NCBI GenBank assembly: GCA_905182885.1
Contig: CAJJCW010000001.1
Span: 627,256 to 691,255, forward strand
Reading direction: 5' to 3'
DNA: 64,000 nt
DNA from: SAR86 cluster bacterium SAR86B
Lineage (GTDB): Bacteria > Pseudomonadota > Gammaproteobacteria > Magnimaribacterales > D2472
Part shown: in pieces, positions 25,393-35,616 of the stretch
Layout: each line of letters begins with the position of its first letter
Position numbering within the stretch: the first letter of the stretch is position 1
Translations under genes and position numbers: made by a program
Notes under the pieces: generated by a model
Databases searched by the model: none
Told to the model about the DNA's origin: nothing
Seen by the model: only the letters and a program-made list of their open reading frames with translations

Positions 25393-26586
25393 ATGAATAT
25401 GAAAAATGTAGTAATAGTAGATAGCGTAAGAACAGGTCTTGCAAAATCTCATCGTGGTGGCTTCAATATGACAAGACCCGACGATATGCTTGCGCATATT
25501 ATCAATGCATTGTTAGAAAGAAATCCTAACCTCCCAGCTGATGCTGTTGAGGACATAATTATGGGTTGTGGAAATCCTGAAGGAGCTCAAGGGCATAACA
25601 TCGCAAGAAATGCAGCAGTTCTATCAAATCTTCCTATGTCAGTAGGTGGAACCACTATAAATAGATATTGCTCTTCTGGAATGCAATCTATTTCCATGGC
25701 AGCGGGACAGATTATGGCAGGTTGCTACGATACTGTAATTGCCGGTGGTGCTGAAACTATATCAATGATGAACATGAACCTGGATAATTTTGTTAATGAA
25801 AAGTTAGCTGAACAATCTCCTGGTATTTATTATCCAATGGGAATGACAGCTGAGGTCGTTGCAAAAAGATATAACGTTTCTCGTGAAACTCAAGATGAAA
25901 TTGCCTTTGAAAGCCAAAAAAGAACATCTGCAGCTCAGGAATCCGGTATTTTTTCAGATGAGATTATTCCAATGGATACAAAAATGCGTTTGACTAACAA
26001 AGAAACTGGCGAATCAAAAGAAGTTGATGTAACTGTAGATAAGGATGAGTGCAATAGACCTGGAACTACCATGGAAGCACTAGGAAGCCTTAAGCCTGTT
26101 TTTGATCCTGAAAATGGAACTGTAACAGCAGGTAATTCATCTCAGCTATCTGATGGAGCATCGGTAAATTTAATAATGTCTGAAGAAAAAGCATTAGAAC
26201 TTGGTTTAAAGCCAGTTGCTTACTTTAGAGGATTTACAACTATGGGCTGTGAGCCAGATGAAATGGGTATTGGCCCGGTTTATTCAGTTCCAAAACTTCT
26301 TAAAAACTACAACATGTCTATGGAAGATATAGATTTATGGGAACTTAACGAAGCTTTTGCAGTTCAAGTTGCTCATTGTAGAGATACATTAGGAATACCA
26401 ATGGATAAATTGAATGTTAATGGAGGCTCTATCTCAATAGGACATCCTTTTGGAATGACAGGTTCAAGATGTGTAGGGCATATAACAAGAGAATTGGTAA
26501 GAAGAGATAAGCAATTTGGAGTTGTTACTATGTGCGTCGGTGGCGGCATGGGTGCTTCTGGCTTGTTTGAAAGATACCCAAGCTAG
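25393..26586 (+). CDS. Acetyl-CoA C-acyltransferase (thiolase)
   Basis: NRYCSSGMQSISMAAG active Cys, GGAETIS, NVNGGSISIGHPFGMTGSR, CVGGGMG. Confidence 0.95.
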   Translation: MNMKNVVIVDSVRTGLAKSHRGGFNMTRPDDMLAHIINALLERNPNLPADAVEDIIMGCGNPEGAQGHNIARNAAVLSNLPMSVGGTTINRYCSSGMQSISMAAGQIMAGCYDTVIAGGAETISMMNMNLDNFVNEKLAEQSPGIYYPMGMTAEVVAKRYNVSRETQDEIAFESQKRTSAAQESGIFSDEIIPMDTKMRLTNKETGESKEVDVTVDKDECNRPGTTMEALGSLKPVFDPENGTVTAGNSSQLSDGASVNLIMSEEKALELGLKPVAYFRGFTTMGCEPDEMGIGPVYSVPKLLKNYNMSMEDIDLWELNEAFAVQVAHCRDTLGIPMDKLNVNGGSISIGHPFGMTGSRCVGHITRELVRRDKQFGVVTMCVGGGMGASGLFERYPS

Positions 26587-26589
26587 TTT

Positions 26590-27477
26590 TTGGCTTCTGA
26601 ATTTGAGCTAATAGACCTATTCCAAAATATTGGCTCAAAATATTATAAACAAAATGGCATAGTCATCTCTCCAGGAGACGACTGTGCTGTATTTGATTTC
26701 TCTAAACCTGTTATAACCTCAGTAGATGCATCTGTAGTAGATGTTCATTTCCCATCCAATGCTAACCCAGAAGATATAGCTTACAGATCTATAGCTGTAG
26801 CCTTGAGTGATCTGGCGGCAATGGGCTGCAAGCCTAGAGCTTTTAGTATCTCCTTGACATCACCAATTGGTGACAAGGATTGGTACCAAGGTTTCTCTAA
26901 GGGAGTAGAGCATATTGCAGATGAATTCCAAATCTCATTAATTGGAGGCGACTTAACCAAAGGCCCGCTTAATATAAATGTAATTGTCTATGGCTCCCCA
27001 TATACCGACAAGGTTTTAAAAAGAAATGGAGCTCGTGTAGGTGATTACATTTGTATTAGCTCTCAAGTAGGTAGGGCGGCAAAAGGGCTGGATGACTGGA
27101 AGGATAAAAAATTTGAGTCAGATTTTATTCAAGACTACCTTAGACCAATACCTAAAATTTCACTTGGAAATGAAATTATTGATATAGCTTCTGCATGTAT
27201 TGATACATCAGATGGCTTGCTGGCCGACATGAAAAAAATAATTGAAGCATCTAATCGCGGAGCAGAGGTTTATGTAGATAAAATTCCCTATACAAGAAGC
27301 ATTAATGATATTAATGCCGGTGATGATTATGATTTATGCTTCACGGTCAGTAAAGAAAATTATCTAGATCATTTCATAAAAATTGGCCTAATTACTGATA
27401 CACAAGAAATTAGATTAATCTCAGATAAAGGTTATGATACTGACATAAACGGATTCGATCATTTTACAAATGGATAA
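26590..27477 (+). CDS. thiL: Thiamine-monophosphate kinase (TTG start)
   Basis: GDDCAVFDF, VDVHFP, AYRSIAVALSDLAAMGC, IGGDLTKGPLNI, DTSDGLLAD. Confidence 0.93.
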   Translation: MASEFELIDLFQNIGSKYYKQNGIVISPGDDCAVFDFSKPVITSVDASVVDVHFPSNANPEDIAYRSIAVALSDLAAMGCKPRAFSISLTSPIGDKDWYQGFSKGVEHIADEFQISLIGGDLTKGPLNINVIVYGSPYTDKVLKRNGARVGDYICISSQVGRAAKGLDDWKDKKFESDFIQDYLRPIPKISLGNEIIDIASACIDTSDGLLADMKKIIEASNRGAEVYVDKIPYTRSINDINAGDDYDLCFTVSKENYLDHFIKIGLITDTQEIRLISDKGYDTDINGFDHFTNG

Positions 27478-27964
27478 TTTTCCTAATTTAAAAAAACCAT
27501 CTCATCTTATTGCCACTCTTTTTGGTATTGGTAAATTGCCCTTTGGTCCCGGAACATGGGGCTCTTTTGCAACTTTAGGTATATGGCTAATTTCAAGTCC
27601 CTCCATACAAAATAGCTTCTTTCTCTTATTTATAATATTAATTACATCAATAGTTATTTGTCATTTTGCCACCAAAGGCTTGGTTGAAAAAGACCAGAAA
27701 TCTATTGTTATAGATGAATTTGCTGGGATGTGGCTAGCTCTTTTTATAAGCTCAAAAATAAGTATTTTTAATATTGAATCTTTTGCGGCAATTAATTCAG
27801 CAGTAATTACATTCATTCTATTTAGATTTTTTGATATTTTGAAACCTTTCCCAATATCCTACATAGACAAGAATTTTAAAAATGGTTTTGGTATAGTTTT
27901 AGACGATCTTATAGCAGGACTAGTTGCCGGCTTCTTAACAATAGCTCTTTATAGCTTCCTCTAA
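27470..27964 (+). CDS. pgpA: Phosphatidylglycerophosphatase A
   Basis: GIGKLPFGPGTWGSFA, IVIDEFAGMWLAL, FRFFDILKPFPI. Confidence 0.94.
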   Translation: MDNFPNLKKPSHLIATLFGIGKLPFGPGTWGSFATLGIWLISSPSIQNSFFLLFIILITSIVICHFATKGLVEKDQKSIVIDEFAGMWLALFISSKISIFNIESFAAINSAVITFILFRFFDILKPFPISYIDKNFKNGFGIVLDDLIAGLVAGFLTIALYSFL

Positions 27965-29803
27965 AGAGTTAGCATCAAGACCGCATTCCCTTATCATTTC
28001 TTCTCTAGTAGAGTGCTCTATAAACTTATCCGGTATACCAAATAGTTTGGATTGAATTAAAATATTTTCTTCAGAGCAGAACTCTTGAACAGCACTTCCC
28101 GCACCTCCGGCTATAGAGCCATCCTCAAGAGATACAAACATACTAGCATCAGAGAGATATTCTCTGAGAACTTCTCTATCAAGGGGCTTTACAAAGCGCA
28201 TATCAATAAGAGTTAGGTTTAATTTTTCACTAACAATTTTAGCCTCATGTAAAAGTGAGCCAAAATTTAAGAAAATAACTTTACTTTCACCTTCTCTAAT
28301 AATTCTCGCTTTGCCAATCTCTATGCTTGATAATTCTTGGTCAACAATACTATTTGGACCAGAACCTCGAGGATACCTAACAGCTGCAGGTCCTTTAAAT
28401 TCATAAGCAGTTGTGAGTAGCTTTCTTGTCTCATCCTCATCAGCAGGCGTCATTAATATAATATTTGGAATACATCTTAAATAAGAAATATCATAATTAC
28501 CTGAGTGAGTAGGGCCGTCCTCACCAACAAGACCAGCTCTATCTAGGGCCAGAGTAATATCAAGATTTTGGACTGCTACATCATGAATAAGTTGATCGTA
28601 AGCCCGTTGAAGAAATGTTGAATATATCGCTACTACAGGCTTCTTGCCTTCGAGTGCTAGTCCTGCCGCAAAAGTTACAGAATGTTGCTCAGCAATCGCT
28701 ACATCAAAATATCTATCAGGAAATTTTTTACTAAAATTAACAAGGCCAGAGCCTTCTCGCATTGCAGGAGTTATAGCCACAAGCTCTTTATCCTTAATCG
28801 CCATATCTACAATCCAATCACCAAATATATCCTGATATTTTGGTCCAGATACAGATGAGGATTTAATTGCATTTATTTTCCCAATAGCATGAAATTCAAT
28901 CCTATCTTCTTCGGCAGCATCAAGTCCTGCACCTTTTTTAGTAATGACATGTAAAAACTGAGGACCATCAAAATCTTTCAGATTCCCAATTACATCAATC
29001 ATTTCATGAATATTGTGACCATCAATCGGTCCTATATAATTTAAACCAAGCTCCTCAAAAATTATTCCAGGTGCAACCATTGCCTTCATCTGTGTCTCAA
29101 CCTTTCTTACCAGGTGATATGCTTGAGGAAGAGGTTTTAGGAAACTTGACCCACTTTTTTTGATCCCTTTATATATCTTAGAGGCCCAAATTCTCGAAAA
29201 ATAATTTGATAGCCCGCCAATATTTTCAGAAATAGACATGTCATTATCATTTAAGATAATCAACATATTTGGCTTCAAATGACCGCTATGGCTTAAAGCT
29301 TCAAACGCCATTCCTGCTGTTATGGCCCCATCTCCAATTACAGCAACATGTTTTTTATCTGGATTATTTTCTTTAGCCGCAATTGCCATTCCTAAAATAG
29401 CACTTATTGATGTGCTTGAATGACCCACTCCAAAAGCGTCATATTCACTTTCTTTAATTGCTGGAAAGGGAGCAAGACCATCTTTTTTTCTTATAGTCTC
29501 AATACTATCTTTTCTGCCTGTAAGAATTTTGTGAGGGTATGCTTGATGGCCCACATCCCAAACTAGATTATCGTAAGGAGTATTAAATAAGTAATGAAGT
29601 GCAACTGTTAACTCAACTACACCAAGACCACCGCCTAAATGACCGCCGCTTTTACCAACAGAGTAAAGTAAAAATTCTCTTACCTCATTAGAAAGATTTT
29701 CTAATTCGGAGACAGAAAAAGATCTAATATCTGAAGGAAAATTCACTCTATCCAGTAAAGGTGTTTCAGGTTTTCTTGAAGGTATCTGTTTAAATATTTT
29801 CAA
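27935..29803 (-). CDS. dxs: 1-deoxy-D-xylulose-5-phosphate synthase
   Basis: GGHLGGGLGVVELTVALHYLF, VWDVGHQAYPHKILTGR, GDGAITAGMAFEAL, DRAGLVGEDGPTHSG. Confidence 0.97.
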   Translation of the reverse strand: MKIFKQIPSRKPETPLLDRVNFPSDIRSFSVSELENLSNEVREFLLYSVGKSGGHLGGGLGVVELTVALHYLFNTPYDNLVWDVGHQAYPHKILTGRKDSIETIRKKDGLAPFPAIKESEYDAFGVGHSSTSISAILGMAIAAKENNPDKKHVAVIGDGAITAGMAFEALSHSGHLKPNMLIILNDNDMSISENIGGLSNYFSRIWASKIYKGIKKSGSSFLKPLPQAYHLVRKVETQMKAMVAPGIIFEELGLNYIGPIDGHNIHEMIDVIGNLKDFDGPQFLHVITKKGAGLDAAEEDRIEFHAIGKINAIKSSSVSGPKYQDIFGDWIVDMAIKDKELVAITPAMREGSGLVNFSKKFPDRYFDVAIAEQHSVTFAAGLALEGKKPVVAIYSTFLQRAYDQLIHDVAVQNLDITLALDRAGLVGEDGPTHSGNYDISYLRCIPNIILMTPADEDETRKLLTTAYEFKGPAAVRYPRGSGPNSIVDQELSSIEIGKARIIREGESKVIFLNFGSLLHEAKIVSEKLNLTLIDMRFVKPLDREVLREYLSDASMFVSLEDGSIAGGAGSAVQEFCSEENILIQSKLFGIPDKFIEHSTREEMIRECGLDANSLEEAIKSYC

Positions 29804-29804
29804 T

Positions 29805-30683
29805 CTAATTACTTCTTTTGATTATATATCTTGCAAGACTTACAAGAGTATCTTTATTGTCTAAGTCTGACTCTATCAGCATCGATAGGGCTGAGTTAGT
29901 TAAATCAGAGGCTCTTTTTAGTGCATTATCTAGTCCAACAATCTCTACGTAGGTTGCTTTGTTATTCTTAATATCTGAATTATTATTCTTCCCCAATACA
30001 TCTTCAGTTTCAGTCACATCAAGAATATCGTCTGTTATTTGAAAAGCTAAACCTATTTTTTTACTAAATTCTTTCAGGACATTTTGCGTATTTTTATTTG
30101 AATCACTACCAATTTGTCCGAGCATTACTGAACATTCTATAAGCCTCCCAGTTTTCAAATTATGAATTTCTTCTAATATATCTTGATTAATATTTTCTAA
30201 ATTATTCTCATGTAATATGTCTAGATATTGGCCATGTATCATTCCTGTTTTGCCACAAGAATTAGATAATAGTTTTATGGCATGAACTTTTTCTTCAGAT
30301 TTCATATCCTCATCATCACAAATAATTTCATACGCAAGAGCTTGAAGGGCATCGCCAGCAAGTACGGCATTTGCTTCGCCATACTTAACATGATTTGAAG
30401 GTTGACCTCTTCTGAGATTATCATCATCCATGCAGGGAAGATCATCATGAATAAGAGAATATGTGTGCATTAACTCAACAGATGAAGCTAATGTAAGAGT
30501 ACTATTTCTTGATAAGTTTGCATTAAGTTCTGATGAGGCAAATATTAGGCCAGCTCTTATCATCTTACTATTGCTTAATGCAGAATAGCTCATTGATTCT
30601 TCAATTAGATTTGTATTTTCTATTGCAAGAGATATTTTAGTTCTTACTAGCTCCTTAACTTCAGATAAATATTCTAAAGGCAT
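29805..30683 (-). CDS. ispA: Polyprenyl (farnesyl) diphosphate synthase
   Basis: LIHDDLPCMDDDNLRRGQPSNH and FQITDDILD Asp-rich motifs; between xseB and dxs. Confidence 0.94.
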   Translation of the reverse strand: MPLEYLSEVKELVRTKISLAIENTNLIEESMSYSALSNSKMIRAGLIFASSELNANLSRNSTLTLASSVELMHTYSLIHDDLPCMDDDNLRRGQPSNHVKYGEANAVLAGDALQALAYEIICDDEDMKSEEKVHAIKLLSNSCGKTGMIHGQYLDILHENNLENINQDILEEIHNLKTGRLIECSVMLGQIGSDSNKNTQNVLKEFSKKIGLAFQITDDILDVTETEDVLGKNNNSDIKNNKATYVEIVGLDNALKRASDLTNSALSMLIESDLDNKDTLVSLARYIIKRSN

Positions 30684-30689
30684 AAGCTA

Positions 30690-30914
30690 TCAAGAATTAT
30701 CTAATTCTTGTGCAGAACCATCATCTAAAAGTTTCTTTACCTTTAGCTCAGCTTCTTCAAGCTGTTTCTGACATTCCTTTACAAGGTTAATGCCTTCTTC
30801 AAAAGATTTAACTGAGTCCTCTAGGTTGATATTCTCATCCTCAAGTTTCATAACTATAGATTCAAGTTGCTTTAAAGAGGATTCAAAATCAATTTTTTTA
30901 TTTGCGCTGGTCAT
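30690..30914 (-). CDS. xseB: Exodeoxyribonuclease VII small subunit
   Basis: FESSLKQLESIVMKLEDENINLEDSVKSFEEGINLVKECQKQLEEAE. Confidence 0.93.
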   Translation of the reverse strand: MTSANKKIDFESSLKQLESIVMKLEDENINLEDSVKSFEEGINLVKECQKQLEEAELKVKKLLDDGSAQELDNS

Positions 30915-30930
30915 GCTTTATTGTAATTTA

Positions 30931-33900
30931 TTAATTAGCTTTATTAAAAAACTTTTTATAATCATTTCTTAACGCATAAGGCAATGCAAGAACTGCCGGA
31001 GTAAGAATTAGAGTAATAAACGTACTAAAACCTAAACCAAAAACTATTGATACAGCTAGATTAGACCACCAATCTACAATTTTACTACCAAATAAAATAT
31101 CTCTTGAGATGATGTCTAAACTTATACCCATAGCTAGTGGCATCAAGCCAAAAATAGTTGTAAGTGATGTAAGCAGTATTGGACGTAGCCTCTGCTTACA
31201 TGCGTTAATGATATGTATTGATTTTTCAAGATGAGGGGATTCCTCTTTAAGCTTATTAAAAGTATCAATTAAGACAATATTATTATTAACAACAATTCCG
31301 GCTAATGTAATAATTGATAGACCTGTCATTGTTGTGCTAAATGGTTTGCCTGTAATTAAAAGACCGAGAAGTACTCCTATAAAGGAGATTGTTACTGAAG
31401 AAAGTATAATAAATGACTGATAAAAACTATTAAATTGAGTCAACAGCATTATCATCATTATAAAAATAGCTGAAATTCCTGCAATAATCATAAATTGATT
31501 TACATCTTCCGTCTCTTCTGCCATTCCACTGAATGCATAAGATACTCCAGCTCCTAAATCTTTATTTTTAAGCCAATTATCAAGCTCCTTAACTTTCGCA
31601 GTTACCTCAGATTCATTGACGGTGCCTGCAGCTATTTGTTGAAAATACTGACCATTTTCTCTACTTACGGTCTGCCTATTTTCTTTTGGGACAACATCTA
31701 TAAATGAGCTAACAGGAATTAACCCTTTTGCAGTTGTTACATTTAAATTTTTAATACCAGTAATGGTTCTATCAGAGCTTGGAAATCTTGCTCTTATTTC
31801 CACTTCATCTCTTGAATCATCCGGTCTATATTCCCCAACTTTAAAGCCGTTTGTTAACATTTGAACCAAAGCCCCAACATCTCCAACATTCACTCCAAGC
31901 TGAGCAGCTTTTTGTTTATCAACCTCTACACTCCATTCAACAGATGGATATGATTTTGATGAAAAAATATTTATTAAGCCTTGTACTTCATTCCTCATAT
32001 AATTCTCTACTACATCAATAGCTTCATTAACATCTTGTTCTTTATTGCCATATATTGATAATTCAATTGGATTGTCAAAAGAGGGGCCACCGAGGTCTGG
32101 CTTGATCTCAACAAAAATGCCTGAAAGATTGTCAGTTGATTTCTTTAGCAAGGCCATTACTTCTAAGCCTGAGATATCTCTTTCTGATGATGGAACTACT
32201 TCTACATAACCACCTCCAATCTTATCTGCGCCCCCATTCCACCATGCTGTTCCTGCTCTAAGGTAGATACTATTAAGCTCTTCAATCTCAAGAAATCTAT
32301 CTTCGACTATTTCAATTATTTCTTTAGTCTCTTTGGCTGAATAGTTTCCCCTTGCATTTATATTAATACTTGCTTGGGTGGGATCCACAATAGCAAAATA
32401 AATAGTTCCCTTGCCATAATAGGAATAACTTATAACAATCAAGAGAAGAACAGACATAACCGCAATAAAGGTTTCAACTGGGTTCTTGACAAACTTCTCA
32501 ATTCTTTTTCCATACATGTTGGTAAGTTTTATAAAAACTGATTCTCTAACTTCTTCCTTATTTAGAGTAGACTCTTTTTGTCCTAAGTATGTTCCCAGAA
32601 CAGGTATTATTATTAGGGAATATATAAGGGATGCAAATAAAACTATAAAAACTGTTATGGGAAGGTATCGCATGAATTCACCTGTAAACCCAGGCCAAAA
32701 AATAACAGGTATAAAAGCTGCCATTGTTGTTCCTGTCGAAGCAAGAATTGGATAAAACATTCTTTTTGAAGCGAGCTTATAGCCTTCTTTTCTTGTAAGG
32801 CCTTCTGCTATTTTTTTATCAGCATATTCGGTTATTACAATTGCCCCATCTATGAGCATGCCCATACCAAGAAGTAGGCCCATCATGACTAAAAAATTAA
32901 CCTCTTCACCAATCAAATAGAGTATTAGATAAGTAAAAAGGAAGCAAAATGGGATAGATAAACCAACTAGCATAGAAACTCTTATACCCATACTTGCTAT
33001 GACTAACACCATTATTAAAATAACAGCAGCTATAATATTTCCATTCAATTCTTTAACCATCAAACTTGCGTAAACAGTATCATCATCAGTTACAACAATT
33101 TTTAAATTTTCAGGGAGAGATTTTTCAAATTCTTCGAGTATCTTACGAACAGAGTTTGAGGCATTAATTGCATTTGCACTTTCACGTAATGTCAATTCTA
33201 AGGTAACAGCGTCTTCACCATTTACCCGTGCATATGAGGTAAAGTCTTTAAATGTTCTTTTAATATCAGCTATATCTCCAAGAGTCACAATTGCATCTTT
33301 AGTGACTTTAATAGGAATAGAGTAGACATCTTGAGCAGTCTCAATAACACTTGGTACTTCAATATTAAAACTTCCCTTGCCAGTGTCTTGTTTCCCACCT
33401 GGAATTATTAAATTATTATTTGCAACTGAATAGTAGATATCGGAAAGTGTTACCTCATATGATTCCATTTTAGATTTATTTATAATTCCTTCTAGAACTT
33501 CTGCAGGTGCGCCACTTAGATTTGCCTCAAGAATTTCTTCAAGGGACTCTACTTGATCTTTTAACTCTTTTGCATAAAATATTTTTTGTCTTATGGAACT
33601 ACTTCCAACAATGCTTATGTTCATTATTGGAAAACTTGCTTCGCTGTATTCTGATATCTGAGGATCTTCAGCTTCACGAGGCAGCTCATACTTAACCTCT
33701 TCAACACTTTGTTTTATATCAACAAGAGCTTGATCCATATCAAAACCAACTTCAAACTCAAGAAATATTCTTGCAAAGCTAAGTGAGCTTGTAGATCTAA
33801 TATTTTTTATGCCAGTAACAGTTTTTAGCCTATTTTCTAAAGGCCTTGCTATTAATCTTGATGTATCAGTTGGTGAAGCACCGTCTAAGAAAACAGAAAC

Positions 33901-34041
33901 AGAAATGAAGGGTAGTTGGATATTAGGACTTGCTGCAATTGGTATTTCTTGTCGTGCATATGATCCAGCAACAACGAGCATGAGAGCAATCATCATTGTT
34001 GTTTTTGCTTTAGCTAAAGCAAAGTCTATAATTCTTGTCAT
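30931..34041 (-). CDS. RND efflux transporter permease (AcrB/HAE1-like)
   Basis: 1036 aa; SVFLDGASPTDTSRLIARPLENRLKTVTGI, GMLIDGAIVITEYADKK, duplicated TM blocks. Confidence 0.92.
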   Translation of the reverse strand: MTRIIDFALAKAKTTMMIALMLVVAGSYARQEIPIAASPNIQLPFISVSVFLDGASPTDTSRLIARPLENRLKTVTGIKNIRSTSSLSFARIFLEFEVGFDMDQALVDIKQSVEEVKYELPREAEDPQISEYSEASFPIMNISIVGSSSIRQKIFYAKELKDQVESLEEILEANLSGAPAEVLEGIINKSKMESYEVTLSDIYYSVANNNLIIPGGKQDTGKGSFNIEVPSVIETAQDVYSIPIKVTKDAIVTLGDIADIKRTFKDFTSYARVNGEDAVTLELTLRESANAINASNSVRKILEEFEKSLPENLKIVVTDDDTVYASLMVKELNGNIIAAVILIMVLVIASMGIRVSMLVGLSIPFCFLFTYLILYLIGEEVNFLVMMGLLLGMGMLIDGAIVITEYADKKIAEGLTRKEGYKLASKRMFYPILASTGTTMAAFIPVIFWPGFTGEFMRYLPITVFIVLFASLIYSLIIIPVLGTYLGQKESTLNKEEVRESVFIKLTNMYGKRIEKFVKNPVETFIAVMSVLLLIVISYSYYGKGTIYFAIVDPTQASININARGNYSAKETKEIIEIVEDRFLEIEELNSIYLRAGTAWWNGGADKIGGGYVEVVPSSERDISGLEVMALLKKSTDNLSGIFVEIKPDLGGPSFDNPIELSIYGNKEQDVNEAIDVVENYMRNEVQGLINIFSSKSYPSVEWSVEVDKQKAAQLGVNVGDVGALVQMLTNGFKVGEYRPDDSRDEVEIRARFPSSDRTITGIKNLNVTTAKGLIPVSSFIDVVPKENRQTVSRENGQYFQQIAAGTVNESEVTAKVKELDNWLKNKDLGAGVSYAFSGMAEETEDVNQFMIIAGISAIFIMMIMLLTQFNSFYQSFIILSSVTISFIGVLLGLLITGKPFSTTMTGLSIITLAGIVVNNNIVLIDTFNKLKEESPHLEKSIHIINACKQRLRPILLTSLTTIFGLMPLAMGISLDIISRDILFGSKIVDWWSNLAVSIVFGLGFSTFITLILTPAVLALPYALRNDYKKFFNKAN

Positions 34042-34907
34042 AAAGTATTAGTTAAAACTTCCTGTCCATTTTCTACAAAGCCTTGCCCCTGAACAATTAT
34101 CTCAAGATTATCTGGAATTCCCTTCACCCATAGACCCTCTTTGGAATCCTCAATAATCTCAACCTCATGAAATTGAACTATAGAGCTCATGACTGATCTA
34201 ATCCCAAGCCTCCCATCATCATCAAGCAATAAAATTGAGGGTGAAATTTTATGGGCAAAGATTTCATCCGTTTGTATGGTCATTTCAGAAGTAACCCCAT
34301 CTCTTATAACCCCCTTGGTATTAATAACTTGTGACTCAACTTTGAAAGTTCTGGTCATAGGTGAGGCGCTTTTAGAAACAAATGTCAATTCCCCATAAAC
34401 AGTTTCTCCGGTTACAAGATTCAGTATTACTTTTTGACCAACCCTAACTTTATTGATTTTAAACTCTGGAAGTTCTGCAATAAAAGTTATTGGATCAAGT
34501 TGAATTATTGTTGCGCACAATTGACCTCTTTGAAGAAAATTTCCAGGCTTAACTATTTGTTCTAAATATCCAGAAAAAGGAGCCTTTACCTCAGTTCTAT
34601 TTAGTTCAACAACACCTAGACTGCATAAGACAGAATCTTTCTCTACAAACTGACCTTGTTTTGCACCTATTTTAACAACCTCTCCTGAAGTTTTGGCTTG
34701 TACGTTTACTCTAGCCTCTGATTCAGTCGTAGCTTTTAGTTTTATCAAGGGTTGAAATGAAATAGCATCACTAACAAATGTGCTGACAGTAAATAATTTT
34801 TTATTTTCAATAATTTCATCTTTTTCTTCAGTAAAAAAGAAACCTGAAAGCATCCAGAAGATAATTGGAATTAGGATATATAAAGAAATTCTAATATTTT
34901 TTGTCAT
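34038..34907 (-). CDS. RND efflux periplasmic adaptor (membrane fusion protein)
   Basis: GEVVKIGAKQGQFVEKDSVLCSL, EVKAPFSGYLEQIVKPGNFLQRGQ lipoyl-like hairpin; overlaps the pump gene. Confidence 0.88.
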   Translation of the reverse strand: MTKNIRISLYILIPIIFWMLSGFFFTEEKDEIIENKKLFTVSTFVSDAISFQPLIKLKATTESEARVNVQAKTSGEVVKIGAKQGQFVEKDSVLCSLGVVELNRTEVKAPFSGYLEQIVKPGNFLQRGQLCATIIQLDPITFIAELPEFKINKVRVGQKVILNLVTGETVYGELTFVSKSASPMTRTFKVESQVINTKGVIRDGVTSEMTIQTDEIFAHKISPSILLLDDDGRLGIRSVMSSIVQFHEVEIIEDSKEGLWVKGIPDNLEIIVQGQGFVENGQEVLTNTL

Positions 34908-34971
34908 GATGTATATTCTACAGTATTTTTTTGAATGTTTGCAGTGCTAACATTAATTGAATTAGATCTAA

Positions 34972-35616
34972 TTAAATATTGTATTTTTTTCTTAGCTCAT
35001 CAAATAGCTTTTTATTAAGCGGAGTTAAGTCTTCAAGCTCTTCTTTAATTTGAATTTTAAATTCTTTGCCCTTTAGCGCGTGATCTTTAAGTTTTAGATA
35101 TATCTTTTTGAAAGCAAAAAATAACTGGTTACTCTCTTTATCACTAAGGAGATTCCACCCAATTTTTTTACCTGCAAAGTACACTATAGGGTGGCTCCAA
35201 TTAAACCTGTCTCTAGGAGCATAAGATTTTCTTGCTTCTATGTATGCTTCCTCAACAGAAGGAAAGCCGTCTGCACCCTCTATTTCTGAGCAAGCCTTGA
35301 GAATATCTGTAAGGGTGGGTAGGTAAGACTGAGATCCAACTACACTTTCTATAGCCTCTAAAATAGTTTTGGAAGAAAAGTTTTTAAGGCTGGTAGCCCA
35401 AAGTTTTTTACCTTCATTTAGCCTTTCATCTGACCCAAAAACCTTATAGAACTGAAAGTGATATGCAAGTTCAAGCTTAAGGAAAAGACTGTCGATAGAT
35501 TCTATAAAATCTACTTTAGTCGAGGTTGATTTCTGATGCCCAGGAGGTGTCACTTTTTCTTGCTGCAAAGTCTTTTGTAAACTTTCCGGGTTCAGAATGT
35601 TTTTTATTTTCTTCAT
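34972..35616 (-). CDS. Phage lambda P-like putative replicative helicase loader
   Basis: FKVFGSDERLNEGKKLWATSLKNFSSKTILEAIESVVGSQSYLPTLTDILKAC resembles the Replication_P family layout (W..aL..., yLP...f...c). Confidence 0.55.
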   Translation of the reverse strand: MKKIKNILNPESLQKTLQQEKVTPPGHQKSTSTKVDFIESIDSLFLKLELAYHFQFYKVFGSDERLNEGKKLWATSLKNFSSKTILEAIESVVGSQSYLPTLTDILKACSEIEGADGFPSVEEAYIEARKSYAPRDRFNWSHPIVYFAGKKIGWNLLSDKESNQLFFAFKKIYLKLKDHALKGKEFKIQIKEELEDLTPLNKKLFDELRKKYNI